A DNA stretch of 24,081 nt, from positions 1 to 24,081 of the IMG/VR virus record IMGVR_UViG_3300027754_003212, one strand, 5' to 3'. Each line of letters begins with the position of its first letter. Within the stretch, counting starts at the first letter, position 1. The translations under genes and the position numbers were made by a program. The stretch is from a virus. The notes under the pieces were generated by a model. That model was not told the origin of the DNA. It worked only from the letters and a program-made list of their open reading frames with translations, and did not search any database. This document shows, piece by piece, positions 1 to 7,659 of the stretch.

Positions 1-42
1 GATTGTACGGTTAGGGGCTTTTGCAATAGGCGTCGGGAGCAT
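1..42 (-). CDS. Partial gene at left edge, unknown product
   Basis: An ATG at 42-40 shares its A with the TGA stop of the preceding minus-strand gene (TGATG overlap), the coupling used elsewhere in this operon. Fourteen codons are open to the edge, reading MLPTPIAKAPNRTI. Too little is visible to assign a product. By position after the portal and one small protein it could be a scaffold, protease or other head-morphogenesis gene, but that is inference from common phage gene order. Confidence 0.5.
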   Translation of the reverse strand, partial: MLPTPIAKAPNRTI

Positions 43-314
43 CACGTGCTTTGGCTTGGGTTGGATTGCTTTCCGTCAATCCTAGCCTTGAGCATGAAGT
101 CCCTGTTAGCCTGAAGTGCCGCTAGGAGTTCATTGAATGCACTGCACCTTCCAGCGGAGTGAACCCGTTGTTCCCCTACAAAACTTTGGCTCATCAGTTT
201 TTCGAGTTCGTTCTGGAACTCGGTATCAATGATGACCAATACGGCCTTGTAGAGGTCTTCGGCATCCCTGTTGGCAAAGCCAAAAGCCTTCGTAGTTGGG
301 TCGATTTCAGCCAT
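42..314 (-). CDS. Small acidic protein downstream of portal, unknown function
   Basis: A 90-residue protein starting one nucleotide after the portal stop (TGA, T, ATG), so almost certainly co-translated with the portal. It is soluble, without membrane segments or cysteine motifs, and has a predicted helical middle (about residues 18-45, rich in E, L and K) and a second helix around 58-78. Small genes directly after portals often encode head-tail or scaffold-associated proteins, but no family is recognised. The stop overlaps the start of the next gene by one base. Confidence 0.75.
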   Translation of the reverse strand: MAEIDPTTKAFGFANRDAEDLYKAVLVIIDTEFQNELEKLMSQSFVGEQRVHSAGRCSAFNELLAALQANRDFMLKARIDGKQSNPSQST

Positions 315-315
315 A

Positions 316-2571
316 TCAGATTAATCCTTGGCTTGCACCAACTGGCGGGACACCGCCCTGCTGTTGCTGGGGTTGCTGTTGCTGGGCCTGTTGCTCTTGC
401 TGTTGCTCACCAAACTTCTGCTGAATTTCTTCAGACGCTGGCGTAACTCCAATCCTTCCGATTTGCTTGTTCTTCTCTTGGTCCAAGGACATCTGGAGGT
501 TCTTCTGGTAGTTCTGGAGCAGAATCTGGAAGATTTGGTCTCCCTGAGCGGCCTGTTGAGCCTTCGGGTTCTTTTGGAGGATTTCCTGAAGATACTGCAT
601 CTTGGTCTGTGCGGCGGGGTCGTTCTCGGTGTATAGGGCTTCGTTTCCGAGCATCATCATGCCGACATCGGAAATGACCTCCTTGTACAGTTTCTGTGAA
701 GCAGTGGTCTGGTCGATGATAAGTTCCCTTGCGGCATCTGGACTGATAGCCTCGATGACAAGTTTGACCAACTTGTTCCTGTCAATGACACCACCAGAGT
801 CCAGAGGTACGACAGTACTCACAATGGACTTGAGTTTCTCCATGACAAACTCTGGGTCGGTGTCACGTACGTCAAATCGTACGTTGAAGTCATATTCGCT
901 ATGGATGTCTTCCATGCCTTGCTTGAGTGGAGCACCAGTAATCCTGACAATTTCCTCCTCTGGCATGAACTGAAGGCAAAGAGAGAACAATTGCTTGTAG
1001 CACTGAGTCCAGAAACTAAGCCAATTGTTGACGTGCAACTGCTGGAGCATCTTGACCTTATTTGGGTCAACTTCTTCTCCTACGATAAATCCGTAGTAGT
1101 TACCGAGATTAACCTCAATCTGCTTGATGACTTGGAAGGCATACTCTGCCTTGCCCTGCGGTGGTTCGAGCCAAGTGTAGTCATCCTTGTTGGAGACTGG
1201 AAGCACCTGAGCGGGGGCAATTCGGTTAAGGGCACCGATTCGTTTGACTACCTTGACTGGGGGAAGGACCTCGAATGCAGTCCTGTCCCTGATTGCGTCA
1301 TGCTGGGCCTTAATTTCATCTTGCTCGGTCTTTGAGATTTCTGGCACTCCTCGGCTTTCAGTTACCTGCCTTCGAGTCATCTCGTACCTAAGATTAATGA
1401 ACGGGTATTCTCCGTGTGCGTAGTTAAGCATCTCTTGGATGGCATAATTATCAGCACCGACATGTGGAGAGAATACGGTGTAGTAGATAGACGGGATGTC
1501 ATTCTCGTCCATCTGCCTGTAGTAAGCCCATACAACTTCGATGAGGAAGTCTCCACGCTGGACATTAGAGTTCAGCATGGTCGTTGTAGGAATCAGGTTT
1601 GGGTCATTGAAATAGAAGTGGTTGCCCATCGTCCTAACAGCCTTTTCGACGAATTCAGCGTCCCAGCCAGCGTTTGCAACCATGCCCCTGAGTTCTACCT
1701 CGGTCATGTACTGCCTCCTGAAGATAACTCGAGCCTTCTGAAGGTCCGTGGTCTCTGGGGGGAAACATACTTCGTCAAATGGCTTAAGTGCAATGAGTTG
1801 AGGTAGGTTTTTTTGAATGTACATCTCCTCGATTTCGCCCTGACCCTTGTCACGCATGTCCTGAACAAACTTCCTAACGCTCTTTGCTTTCATCTGTGGC
1901 AGTTGCTGTTTAACCAACTCAATAGCGTAATCTTCCTTTGCTGGATTCATGATGGCTTGAATCAAGTTAGAGGTATCATTCGTACCCATCTGCTGTTCCT
2001 GCTGTTGGACCTGATAGAGTTCATCCATGGTCATACTGTTCTTCCTGAGTCCAATCTGCCTGTCCCAAGTTACTTGTACGCAGGTCCATCCATAGGTAAG
2101 CATGTAGTCGGCGGCGAGTTCAGCCTCACGTTTGAGGTCTGGGTTCATCTTGGTTTCTACTAACCAACGCATAAGGTTGGTGGCAGAGGACGCAGACATA
2201 GTGTCGTTGATTTCAGTTCCACCCACCTTGAGAGTGCTCGAATTGAAAGCGGTCATTAGCATGGCCTTCTGGTCCCTGATGAGCCTGTCAACCAGCCTAC
2301 ACCTGACGTCAGACGCACCCTCGAAAGGAAAGGCTGGGTCTCCCTCTGGGCGAGCCCAAGAGTGCTTTTTGCCGTCATCCGTCTGTCCAGACCAGCGAGC
2401 GTACCTGATGTCATCTGCGTAGTTCATCTTCGACACCATCGTACCGAAGTAGGCGGACCTCTGGTACTCGACCAGAAGCCTGTTGATGTCTGGGGAATTC
2501 TCGTGGTACGAGATTGGGTCCCTCAGATACTTATGGTCGTTAAGTTTGTTAGGAGTTCGGCTGGATGGCAT
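316..2571 (-). CDS. Portal protein (head-tail connector)
   Basis: A 751-residue protein, close in length to the portals of P22-like and other podoviruses. The portal forms the dodecameric ring at one capsid vertex through which terminase pumps DNA. The call rests on size, its place after the large terminase, an N-terminal region rich in aromatic and charged residues, a helical middle, and a glutamine-rich C-terminal tail (about residues 680-745, runs of Q with G and P) like the barrel or tail extension of many portals. The ATG at 2571 overlaps the end of the preceding helix-turn-helix gene by 23 bases; the next methionine is about 45 residues in, so this start is preferred. No Shine-Dalgarno sequence is visible, so translational coupling is likely. 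Arginine is mostly encoded by AGG. Family membership is judged by eye. Confidence 0.75.
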   Translation of the reverse strand: MPSSRTPNKLNDHKYLRDPISYHENSPDINRLLVEYQRSAYFGTMVSKMNYADDIRYARWSGQTDDGKKHSWARPEGDPAFPFEGASDVRCRLVDRLIRDQKAMLMTAFNSSTLKVGGTEINDTMSASSATNLMRWLVETKMNPDLKREAELAADYMLTYGWTCVQVTWDRQIGLRKNSMTMDELYQVQQQEQQMGTNDTSNLIQAIMNPAKEDYAIELVKQQLPQMKAKSVRKFVQDMRDKGQGEIEEMYIQKNLPQLIALKPFDEVCFPPETTDLQKARVIFRRQYMTEVELRGMVANAGWDAEFVEKAVRTMGNHFYFNDPNLIPTTTMLNSNVQRGDFLIEVVWAYYRQMDENDIPSIYYTVFSPHVGADNYAIQEMLNYAHGEYPFINLRYEMTRRQVTESRGVPEISKTEQDEIKAQHDAIRDRTAFEVLPPVKVVKRIGALNRIAPAQVLPVSNKDDYTWLEPPQGKAEYAFQVIKQIEVNLGNYYGFIVGEEVDPNKVKMLQQLHVNNWLSFWTQCYKQLFSLCLQFMPEEEIVRITGAPLKQGMEDIHSEYDFNVRFDVRDTDPEFVMEKLKSIVSTVVPLDSGGVIDRNKLVKLVIEAISPDAARELIIDQTTASQKLYKEVISDVGMMMLGNEALYTENDPAAQTKMQYLQEILQKNPKAQQAAQGDQIFQILLQNYQKNLQMSLDQEKNKQIGRIGVTPASEEIQQKFGEQQQEQQAQQQQPQQQQGGVPPVGASQGLI

Positions 2572-2761
2572 CGGAGTTGGAGTAGGAGTTAATTTTCAGG
2601 AATTTCTCGATGGCGTCTCGGTAAAACATGTTCTGACCTCCTTGGGTCCTGAACACTTGGATTACACCTTGTCGCCTGAGCCTGATGAAAGTTGATTTAG
2701 ACAAACCGTAGATTCTGGCGGCGTCAGCCAGCCTGAGTAGTGGTGGGATTTGATTGTTCAT
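2549..2761 (-). CDS. Small MerR/excisionase-like helix-turn-helix protein
   Basis: A 70-residue protein between large terminase and portal. Residues about 8-60 have the layout of the MerR/excisionase winged helix: a recognition segment (LADAARIYGLSKSTFIRLR), then a wing (RRQGVIQVFRTQGGQNMFYRDAIEKFL). The ATG at 2761 is separated from the terminase stop by one base, which decides this start over longer in-frame extensions that run into the terminase gene. Such domains occur in phage excisionases and in lambda Nu1-type small terminases. Its position makes a DNA-packaging or late regulatory role plausible. A second small-terminase candidate lies at 6366-6926, so the assignment is open. Confidence 0.75.
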   Translation of the reverse strand: MNNQIPPLLRLADAARIYGLSKSTFIRLRRQGVIQVFRTQGGQNMFYRDAIEKFLKINSYSNSDAIQPNS

Positions 2762-2762
2762 G

Positions 2763-4361
2763 TTAGTAAGAGCCTCCCCCGATTGCCTTGTAGGTATTAG
2801 CATCCCCGAATTCGGGTTGCATGACTGCAAGGTATCTTAGCACGTCGATGGGGTCCTTCGACGCACCCTTGTCTCCGTCATTGCCAGTCCATTCACGCAA
2901 GCACCACATCAGGTTCTTGCATTCATCTGAGATGAAAATCTTAGGCTGGTTGACGATGCTGACTGGCTGGTTCTGGTCATAGGCCATCCAGTCGTTGATA
3001 ATTGAGATACCCTCCTCCAGCCTTAGGCCAGCGGATGGCGTGAAGTACATGGCGTTTGGCTCTTCGTCGAGTAACTGCAACAAGGTAGTGCCACCCTCTT
3101 TGTTGATTACTGGGGAGCCAGCGGCACGTGGGTCAATGTACCTTTCGGCAATCTTTTCACCGTTCTCAAGTTTAAGGATGTGGTCTTTGATTTCGACAAG
3201 CCCCATGCCAGCGTTCTGCTTCTGGGCTGGACCAGCCTTTCCGTCTGACTTTTCACCAGCCATGGCCCATTCGCCCATGCTGATGTCTGGCCATTCCCTA
3301 TAGACGAACTTGTTGCCATCCTTGTCTACCCTCATCCAGAGCATAAACCAGTTTCTGGCACCAGCAGGGTCAGTCGCCATGTAGTTGGTCCCTTCTTCTG
3401 GCACTTGGCTTGCTGGGATGATGTGCGTCTCGCCAAATCTGGAGAATTGGGAGCCTGACAAAGATTCGGCCCATCCGTATGCACGAATTTTTACCTCGTA
3501 AGGACCACGTCCACGAAGTGCTAACTTGATTTGTTCGAAAGGAGAGTACTTATTCAGGATTGAATGAAACCAGATGACATTTGCGGCCCCCTTGCTGCAT
3601 TCTGCGATGTAGGGCATGTGTCCCTTAGGGATACTTGGGACATTTTGCGTATCTGGAAGCAGGTCAGCAAAGAGCGTTTTCTTGATACGGCATCCCGAAA
3701 CGTAGTCCTTCACCACTGGCGTAAAGCCCGTGATGGGCGTAAAGGTAAGAATCATTTTACCCGAGCGAGTAACAAGTCGGTACCTTAGCGTCTCAATCCA
3801 GTCCTGCGGGACTAGTTCGTCGCACCAGATGATGTCTGGTTCGCCACCCTCGATAACCTTCTTCTCCTGACCGTAGTTCATGAAGAAGCACTGAGAGCGA
3901 TTTGGCAGAACAAAGGTTGCGTCGGTAAATCCGTTTTTCTGCGAATACTGAATGTTGGTGACCTTGGTCTTTCTGGCGTTCTTGAACTCTGGTGGCATGT
4001 ACTTCCAGATAGCCGCCTGTTGCATCTGGATGGAAGTCTGGGATGTCGTGTGAAGGCACCAGACTCGGCAATTCGGTCTGGTGGATAGCACCTGCATCAC
4101 ACGCTTGGCCGCATACTCCGTCTTGCCAGCACGGTTGCCGCCCATGATGAGCAGTTCATTGCCAGACATCAGAAGTTTATCGGCGTCCACCCAACTTTCG
4201 GGCTCGAAGCCATGCCTATATGGGTCCTGCTCCTCGGCCTTGATTTTGTCCTCACGCTTCTGGAGGATGTCTATCACGGCGTCGACGCCAAGTTTGCCCC
4301 CAATCTCCAGCACCTCTTCCTCAGATGGAAGGTAGATGATAGGGTGCTTGGTCAGCGTCAT
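2763..4361 (-). CDS. terL: Terminase large subunit
   Basis: A 532-residue packaging motor: ATPase that translocates DNA into the procapsid plus nuclease that cuts concatemers. With the start at 4361, residues 74-81 form a Walker A loop (GGNRAGKT), residues 177-182 a Walker B strand (IIWCDE), followed by a coupling-type motif (TFTPITG). The C-terminal RNase H-like nuclease shows the first acidic strand (YMATDPAG), a second one (YIDPRAAG) and a terminal DPIDVLRY motif typical of the family. Longer in-frame starts would overlap the upstream 227-residue gene, whose stop lies 26 bases before this ATG; the intervening bases include ACACACA and an AGGTGG, a usable ribosome binding site. The stop is one base from the next start. 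Confident family call. Confidence 0.93.
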   Translation of the reverse strand: MTLTKHPIIYLPSEEEVLEIGGKLGVDAVIDILQKREDKIKAEEQDPYRHGFEPESWVDADKLLMSGNELLIMGGNRAGKTEYAAKRVMQVLSTRPNCRVWCLHTTSQTSIQMQQAAIWKYMPPEFKNARKTKVTNIQYSQKNGFTDATFVLPNRSQCFFMNYGQEKKVIEGGEPDIIWCDELVPQDWIETLRYRLVTRSGKMILTFTPITGFTPVVKDYVSGCRIKKTLFADLLPDTQNVPSIPKGHMPYIAECSKGAANVIWFHSILNKYSPFEQIKLALRGRGPYEVKIRAYGWAESLSGSQFSRFGETHIIPASQVPEEGTNYMATDPAGARNWFMLWMRVDKDGNKFVYREWPDISMGEWAMAGEKSDGKAGPAQKQNAGMGLVEIKDHILKLENGEKIAERYIDPRAAGSPVINKEGGTTLLQLLDEEPNAMYFTPSAGLRLEEGISIINDWMAYDQNQPVSIVNQPKIFISDECKNLMWCLREWTGNDGDKGASKDPIDVLRYLAVMQPEFGDANTYKAIGGGSY

Positions 4362-4387
4362 GCCAGCAACCACCTGTGTGTTGTTGC

Positions 4388-5071
4388 TCAAGCGTTTTCG
4401 TTCTCTGCTTGGCCGTAGGACGTAGTAGCGGACGTCCCATTCTGGCTGATGTCCATGTTTGTGAATCCTCCGTTCCAACTAAGTCCCTGAATCGTCGTCG
4501 CCCCCAGCGTAAATGCAACTGGGTTAAGCCCGAACGAGGGGATTGTAACTGGGTTCCCAATTCCCCCCACTGCACTATCGTATGTGGCAGACTTGAACAT
4601 CATCGGGAACCAACCACTAAAAGGAGTCGACCTGCCGAAGGCAGACGAATTTTTTGTAGATGGCCTCAGTGTACTCTTCGGTCCATCTCCACTAGCATCC
4701 CTTTTTCGTGTAGGAGCCGAGGTGATGGTCTTGCGTAGCAGGTTAGGCTCGGCATCACCAGTACGCCTAAGCAGACCATCGGAACCCCTGTAGAAGTTGC
4801 TCTTGTCGGTCTTTAACTTGAGCAACCCGTTGCTATCCCTGTCGAAGGAAGAGCCAGAGGCTGGGGTCAGCGAAGTATCGAACTTTCCCGACCTGAGGTC
4901 TGAGGAAGGATTCGTGTACTTGTTGCCGCCGCCGAGCGACGTGTCAAATTTACCAGACCTAAGGTCGGAGGCTTGGTTACTGAAGTCCCTCGTCTTGCCT
5001 AGAGCGAGGATGTCTGGCTGGAGTTTTTGGTTTCCAGCCGACGGAACGGTTATGTCCTTGTTATCAGCCAA
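4388..5071 (-). CDS. Low-complexity repeat protein upstream of terminase, unknown function
   Basis: A 227-residue protein, rich in S, G, T, N and D and probably mostly disordered in its first 130 residues. It contains a 12-residue motif, SDLRSGKFDTSL, exactly twice, 22 residues apart, and a looser pair of S-(N/D)-G-L-L-(K/R) segments after it. The C-terminal third (about 155-227) is richer in F, G, T and N and may be folded, resembling virion surface proteins only in composition. It begins with TTG at 5071, immediately after the TAA of the preceding microprotein, and no other plausible start occurs for about 150 residues. Placement before terminase suggests a virion or assembly role, but no family is recognised. 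Confidence 0.75.
   Translation of the reverse strand: MADNKDITVPSAGNQKLQPDILALGKTRDFSNQASDLRSGKFDTSLGGGNKYTNPSSDLRSGKFDTSLTPASGSSFDRDSNGLLKLKTDKSNFYRGSDGLLRRTGDAEPNLLRKTITSAPTRKRDASGDGPKSTLRPSTKNSSAFGRSTPFSGWFPMMFKSATYDSAVGGIGNPVTIPSFGLNPVAFTLGATTIQGLSWNGGFTNMDISQNGTSATTSYGQAENENA
4868..4969 (-). repeat. Two 12-residue peptide repeats with diverged codons
   Basis: The codons for SDLRSGKFDTSL occupy 4969-4934 and 4903-4868 on the minus strand. The two copies encode identical residues, but 9 of the 12 codons differ at synonymous positions. This indicates an old duplication with the peptide kept by selection. Confidence 0.9.
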
Positions 5072-5173
5072 TTACTTAATCTGCGACTTGATGTACTCGA
5101 CAAGCCTTGCGTCCAGTTCGAAGAACCTGACGAAGTAGCCGACGAAATAGGAAATGAGGACGGCGTAGAACAT
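5072..5173 (-). CDS. 33-residue single-pass membrane microprotein
   Basis: The reading frame from ATG at 5173 to TAA at 5074-5072 encodes MFYAVLISYFVGYFVRFF followed by a charged amphipathic tail ending in K. The first 18 residues form one hydrophobic segment rich in F, Y and V. It sits in the minus operon: it starts 8 bases after the stop of the 69-residue gene and its stop directly abuts the TTG start of the next gene, without a gap. This tight packing is the main evidence that it is real. It might be a small membrane effector or accessory lysis protein, but nothing identifies its function. Confidence 0.6.
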   Translation of the reverse strand: MFYAVLISYFVGYFVRFFELDARLVEYIKSQIK

Positions 5174-5181
5174 GGGTCTTT

Positions 5182-5391
5182 TTATTTGCCAGCCCAGCCG
5201 CCGCCAGACTTGTAGTGCTTGCGGGAGACGGGGGCCTCACGGTACTCGGGTTCCTTCTTGATGCTCTTCTCCATGCCTTCCATGACGGGGGACTCACAGC
5301 ACTCGGCGTCAGTCGAGTTCTGAATCTGCATCTTGGCGTTACGGGCGATGTCGTTACGCATCTTGTCCATCTTGGCTCGGTTGAACTTCAT
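5182..5391 (-). CDS. Small basic protein, unknown function
   Basis: A 69-residue, lysine- and arginine-rich protein with a helical N-terminal half and a Gly/Trp/Lys C-terminus (GGGWAGK). It carries adjacent cysteines (ECCES). The ATG at 5391 overlaps the previous gene by 38 bases; in-frame ATGs at 5370 and 5361 are alternatives, and 5361 would give an 8-base overlap like the one elsewhere in this phage. Basic charge would suit nucleic acid or capsid contact, but no family is recognised. Confidence 0.65.
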   Translation of the reverse strand: MKFNRAKMDKMRNDIARNAKMQIQNSTDAECCESPVMEGMEKSIKKEPEYREAPVSRKHYKSGGGWAGK

Positions 5392-5842
5392 TGGTATTTC
5401 GTTTGATTAGTTGATTGATTCTCAGAATGGAAGTTGGGCGATGTTCGCAGAAAAAGCGATTCCCACGGCTTACTACGGCAATGGGCAACTTCGGCTTGAA
5501 CCGCCTTGAATCGTTAACATTCGCAAATACCGACTTTCCGTTGGACAACTTGACCAGCATGATGCGGATGTTCGGGTAATCACACCTGATGACGGTAGCC
5601 TGAGTTATCTCCTCGGGCGGGGGAGCGGCGGGTGCCATAATTTCGGAGTCGGGCTTCTTGAGGCCGAATTTCTCGAATACCTTGTCCAAGCCAGATTCCA
5701 TGTAAAAGGCTGGGCAGAGGTAGGGAGGCTTGGATGCCTGAATTTCTCGGTCCCAGTCGATGCCCTCGACAAGCGTCTTGCGAAACGCCTTCAGTTCATC
5801 CTTCGGAACGCCATAGCGTTCAATGACGTCCTTCTCTCTCAT
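5354..5842 (-). CDS. Hypothetical protein following RusA
   Basis: A 162-residue protein whose ATG overlaps the RusA stop in an ATGA junction. Residues about 1-60 look like a small helical DNA-binding module (EKDVIERYGVPKDELKAF, then a helix around 48-60). A proline-rich linker (APAAPPPEE) follows, and residues about 80-135 form a beta-rich segment with a KLSNGKSVFANV strand pair. The two-domain layout and neighbourhood suggest a DNA-associated protein partnered with the resolvase, which is inference. No family recognised. Confidence 0.7.
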   Translation of the reverse strand: MREKDVIERYGVPKDELKAFRKTLVEGIDWDREIQASKPPYLCPAFYMESGLDKVFEKFGLKKPDSEIMAPAAPPPEEITQATVIRCDYPNIRIMLVKLSNGKSVFANVNDSRRFKPKLPIAVVSRGNRFFCEHRPTSILRINQLIKRNTNEVQPSQDGQDA

Positions 5843-6327
5843 TTGCTCAGATGGTCAATGGTGGCACCCATCAGCACGGAGTCGATATGCTCGGCTGGCT
5901 TAATCCAGACTCCAAGGAAGGGCTTGTCGGTTCGGAACTTCATCACCTTGCCGAACACAATCTGGCAGTCGTCGTACCAGAAGCCGCAGTTGGTCAGGGA
6001 GTCGGTGACCGCCTTGGCCAAGTTGTCGAAGTCGGGGCGAGTTGCCATGTGGACCGTCTTGCCCTTGTCAGCGATGACGTTGGGGAAGCCGAAGTAGAGC
6101 GTCATCTCAAGGGGGCCAGTGTAAGGCTTATCAGGGATGTACTTCTTCGCCTTCAACTCGAACTCCTTCATCCATGCCTTAATGGCGGAACGAGTCGTCT
6201 TGCCTACGAACATCCTGCCATCACCTGCTTTAAGTATCCTTAAGTCGGATTGGTGGGTAGTCCTGATGGGGACGATGTCCACGATGAATTTACGTTCGAA
6301 GTAATCTGGCCTATCGTCGGGTGTCAT
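5839..6327 (-). CDS. rusA: RusA-family Holliday junction resolvase
   Basis: A 162-residue endonuclease that would cut four-way DNA junctions arising from recombination or replication so DNA can be packaged. The RusA signature is complete: residues 97-103 RPDFDNL, supplying D99 and D101, and residues 117-122 WYDDCQ, supplying the third acidic metal ligand. The basic N-terminal part (KFIVDIVPIRT) matches the first strand of the fold. Length is slightly above E. coli RusA (120 residues). It is the first gene of the minus-strand packaging operon and overlaps the next gene by ATGA. Its start lies 38 bases from the divergent small-terminase-like gene. Confidence 0.9.
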   Translation of the reverse strand: MTPDDRPDYFERKFIVDIVPIRTTHQSDLRILKAGDGRMFVGKTTRSAIKAWMKEFELKAKKYIPDKPYTGPLEMTLYFGFPNVIADKGKTVHMATRPDFDNLAKAVTDSLTNCGFWYDDCQIVFGKVMKFRTDKPFLGVWIKPAEHIDSVLMGATIDHLSK

Positions 6328-6365
6328 GGATTGACAGGCTTAACACCATCCACACGTTGTCAACA

Positions 6366-6926
6366 ATGGATAACGAACGACTAGACACGAACCCGTCATC
6401 AAACCACAACGCCAAGAGGGTTACCAAGGACCGCAGGGAGAAGGTCGAGAAACTACTCAGGGAGGGTACGCCCGTCCTTGAGGTCGCCAAGGAGGTCAAG
6501 ATGTCGCCGAACAATGTCACGGCCATCAAGAAGGACATGCCAGAGTCCACAGGGCTCGTCGATGAGTTCAAAGCGGTCACCGTCCGAAACCTCAAAGCCT
6601 TCGTCCAACAGGCCAGCCAGAAACTGGTCAACGAATTGGACAACCTGCACGTCTCCCAGATACCCATCGCCATGGGCATCGCCATTGACAAGATTCAGAC
6701 CCTCCAAGACCAGCCTCAGGCGGTGGTCGAACACCGATTCAACATCTCGCATGAAGCCCTCTCCAATTTGCTCCGAAGTAGGGCTGTCGGTGCAAGGCTG
6801 TCCCAAGAAGGGGTCATTGAGGCTGACTTGGTGGTAGAGAAGCCTAAGGATACCCAGCAGTTCCTTGATTGGGCAAAAGACCCCCGTTCTTTTTTGGAGA
6901 AAAAAGGGGTGGTTGATAATCCGTAA
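6366..6926 (+). CDS. Small terminase subunit-like HTH protein
   Basis: A 186-residue protein. Residues about 20-55 form a resolvase-type helix-turn-helix (KVEKLLREGTPVLEVAKEVK then MSPNNVTAIKKD). A long helical oligomerisation region with a central IPIAMGIAIDKIQTLQ segment follows, and then a tail with a conserved-looking FLDWAKDPRSFLEKKG. This order matches many phage small terminases, which bind the packaging site and regulate TerL. ATG at 6366 is chosen over an in-frame GTG at 6321 because the latter overlaps the divergent rusA start. Being on the strand opposite to terL is unusual. It could instead be another HTH regulator. Confidence 0.6.
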   Translation: MDNERLDTNPSSNHNAKRVTKDRREKVEKLLREGTPVLEVAKEVKMSPNNVTAIKKDMPESTGLVDEFKAVTVRNLKAFVQQASQKLVNELDNLHVSQIPIAMGIAIDKIQTLQDQPQAVVEHRFNISHEALSNLLRSRAVGARLSQEGVIEADLVVEKPKDTQQFLDWAKDPRSFLEKKGVVDNP

Positions 6927-7230
6927 CACAAAGTACGACCTACTCGTCGATGACCCCCCCCGCCCCCTTCTGCATGCTGGGTACAGGGGTCAGGTATGCA
7001 CGTATACCCATGCATTTCGCACAACGGGCGTTATGTCTAGTCGATAGTTAGACTGAAAGCAGGTCATATCAGGTCACGATACGATAGGGGGCTTGACACG
7101 GGTGTGCTTTGTTATGGACTTACCATGGGTCGTGCGTCGGGTCAGATACACCTAACCTAGTTCACCCTGACCAGATGACCTTGACCGTATCAAATGGCCT
7201 CTCAAGTCAACCTAGGCCATGCAATCCACT
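6927..7230. other. Gene-free gap with C-tract and inverted repeat
   Basis: No convincing reading frame fills these 304 bases between two convergent genes. It holds a cytosine tract (eight Cs, G, five Cs at 6954-6967), a large inverted repeat at 6971-7014, short direct repeats (CAGGTCAT / CAGGTCAC near 7050-7075) and two AACCTAG words. No U-tract follows the hairpin, so a canonical intrinsic terminator is not supported. Convergent transcription must end here somehow. Confidence 0.5.
6971..7014. repeat. Imperfect inverted repeat (10 bp stem with 3-nt bulge)
   Basis: TGCAT (6971-6975) plus GGGTA (6979-6983) pair with the continuous TACCCATGCA (7005-7014); GCT bulges out. A competing small hairpin, GGTAT/ATACC (6993-6997 and 7004-7008), lies inside. 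It follows the end of the small-terminase-like gene by about 45 bases and could be a terminator-like or protein-binding structure. Confidence 0.6.
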
Positions 7231-7659
7231 TCACCCATTGGTCACCTTACGAGTAACAAACGGTAATGTGCGACATGTAATCTGCCATAGGTTAGCAATG
7301 GGCACTAGGATGACCTCTGAGGCGTTATCGTCTCCACCTGCGGTGATACGACAGCCATAGGTCTCAGGCCTCTCATAGACGGCACGGAGATAGTCCTTCA
7401 GGTCTTCGGTAGGTAGGACCAGAGCCATGGTCGTGACCTCACCTAACTTGAACACGTGTACCCAATAGTCCGAACTTGTCACGGCGATGCCTGACTTGTG
7501 ACCTCGGCACCTGAACTCGAATACGGCATTACCTGTGGTGGCCCAAGTATCACGCTCGGTCTTGACCTCGACCTTGGCTTGGTCTGTGCCTAGCCATGTG
7601 AGCCATTTCTCACCAGCCTGACCATACTGTAGGTCTATGTCGAACTTGGAGCGTTCCAT
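7231..7659 (-). CDS. PD-(D/E)XK superfamily nuclease
   Basis: A 142-residue protein with a restriction-endonuclease-like core near its N-terminus: E17 on the first helix, D26, then the E31-V-K33 strand (KVEVKTER). A following TGN...FEFRCRGHKSGI strand and TSSDYWVHVF are typical of a widespread phage nuclease family. It probably cuts host or recombination-intermediate DNA; substrate cannot be told. ATG at 7659 shares its A with the TGA of the upstream transglycosylase gene, and this decides the start over an ATG two codons earlier. It is the last gene of a two-gene minus-strand unit. Confidence 0.75.
   Translation of the reverse strand: MERSKFDIDLQYGQAGEKWLTWLGTDQAKVEVKTERDTWATTGNAVFEFRCRGHKSGIAVTSSDYWVHVFKLGEVTTMALVLPTEDLKDYLRAVYERPETYGCRITAGGDDNASEVILVPIANLWQITCRTLPFVTRKVTNG

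Noticed and set aside
328-636. Leucine-rich plus-strand frame.
   Set aside because: It is the antisense shadow of the glutamine-rich portal tail (CAG/CAA read backwards as leucine codons).
4362-4478. Longer terminase with 39 extra N-terminal residues.
   Set aside because: It would overlap the upstream 227-residue gene by 91 bases; the ATG at 4361 has better upstream spacing.
6331-6365. TTGACA just before the small-terminase-like gene.
   Set aside because: No -10 box at the right distance, and it overlaps the alternative GTG-started extension.
6886-6910. T6/A6 hairpin and A-run in the end of the small-terminase-like gene as a frameshift signal or terminator.
   Set aside because: The codon phase (GAG AAA AAA GGG) does not make an X-XXY-YYZ slip site, and a -1 shift meets a stop almost at once. 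The hairpin is coding.
7093-7118. TTGACA followed by TATGGA as a promoter.
   Set aside because: Spacing is 14 bases; nothing resembling a -10 box is at 16-18 bases.
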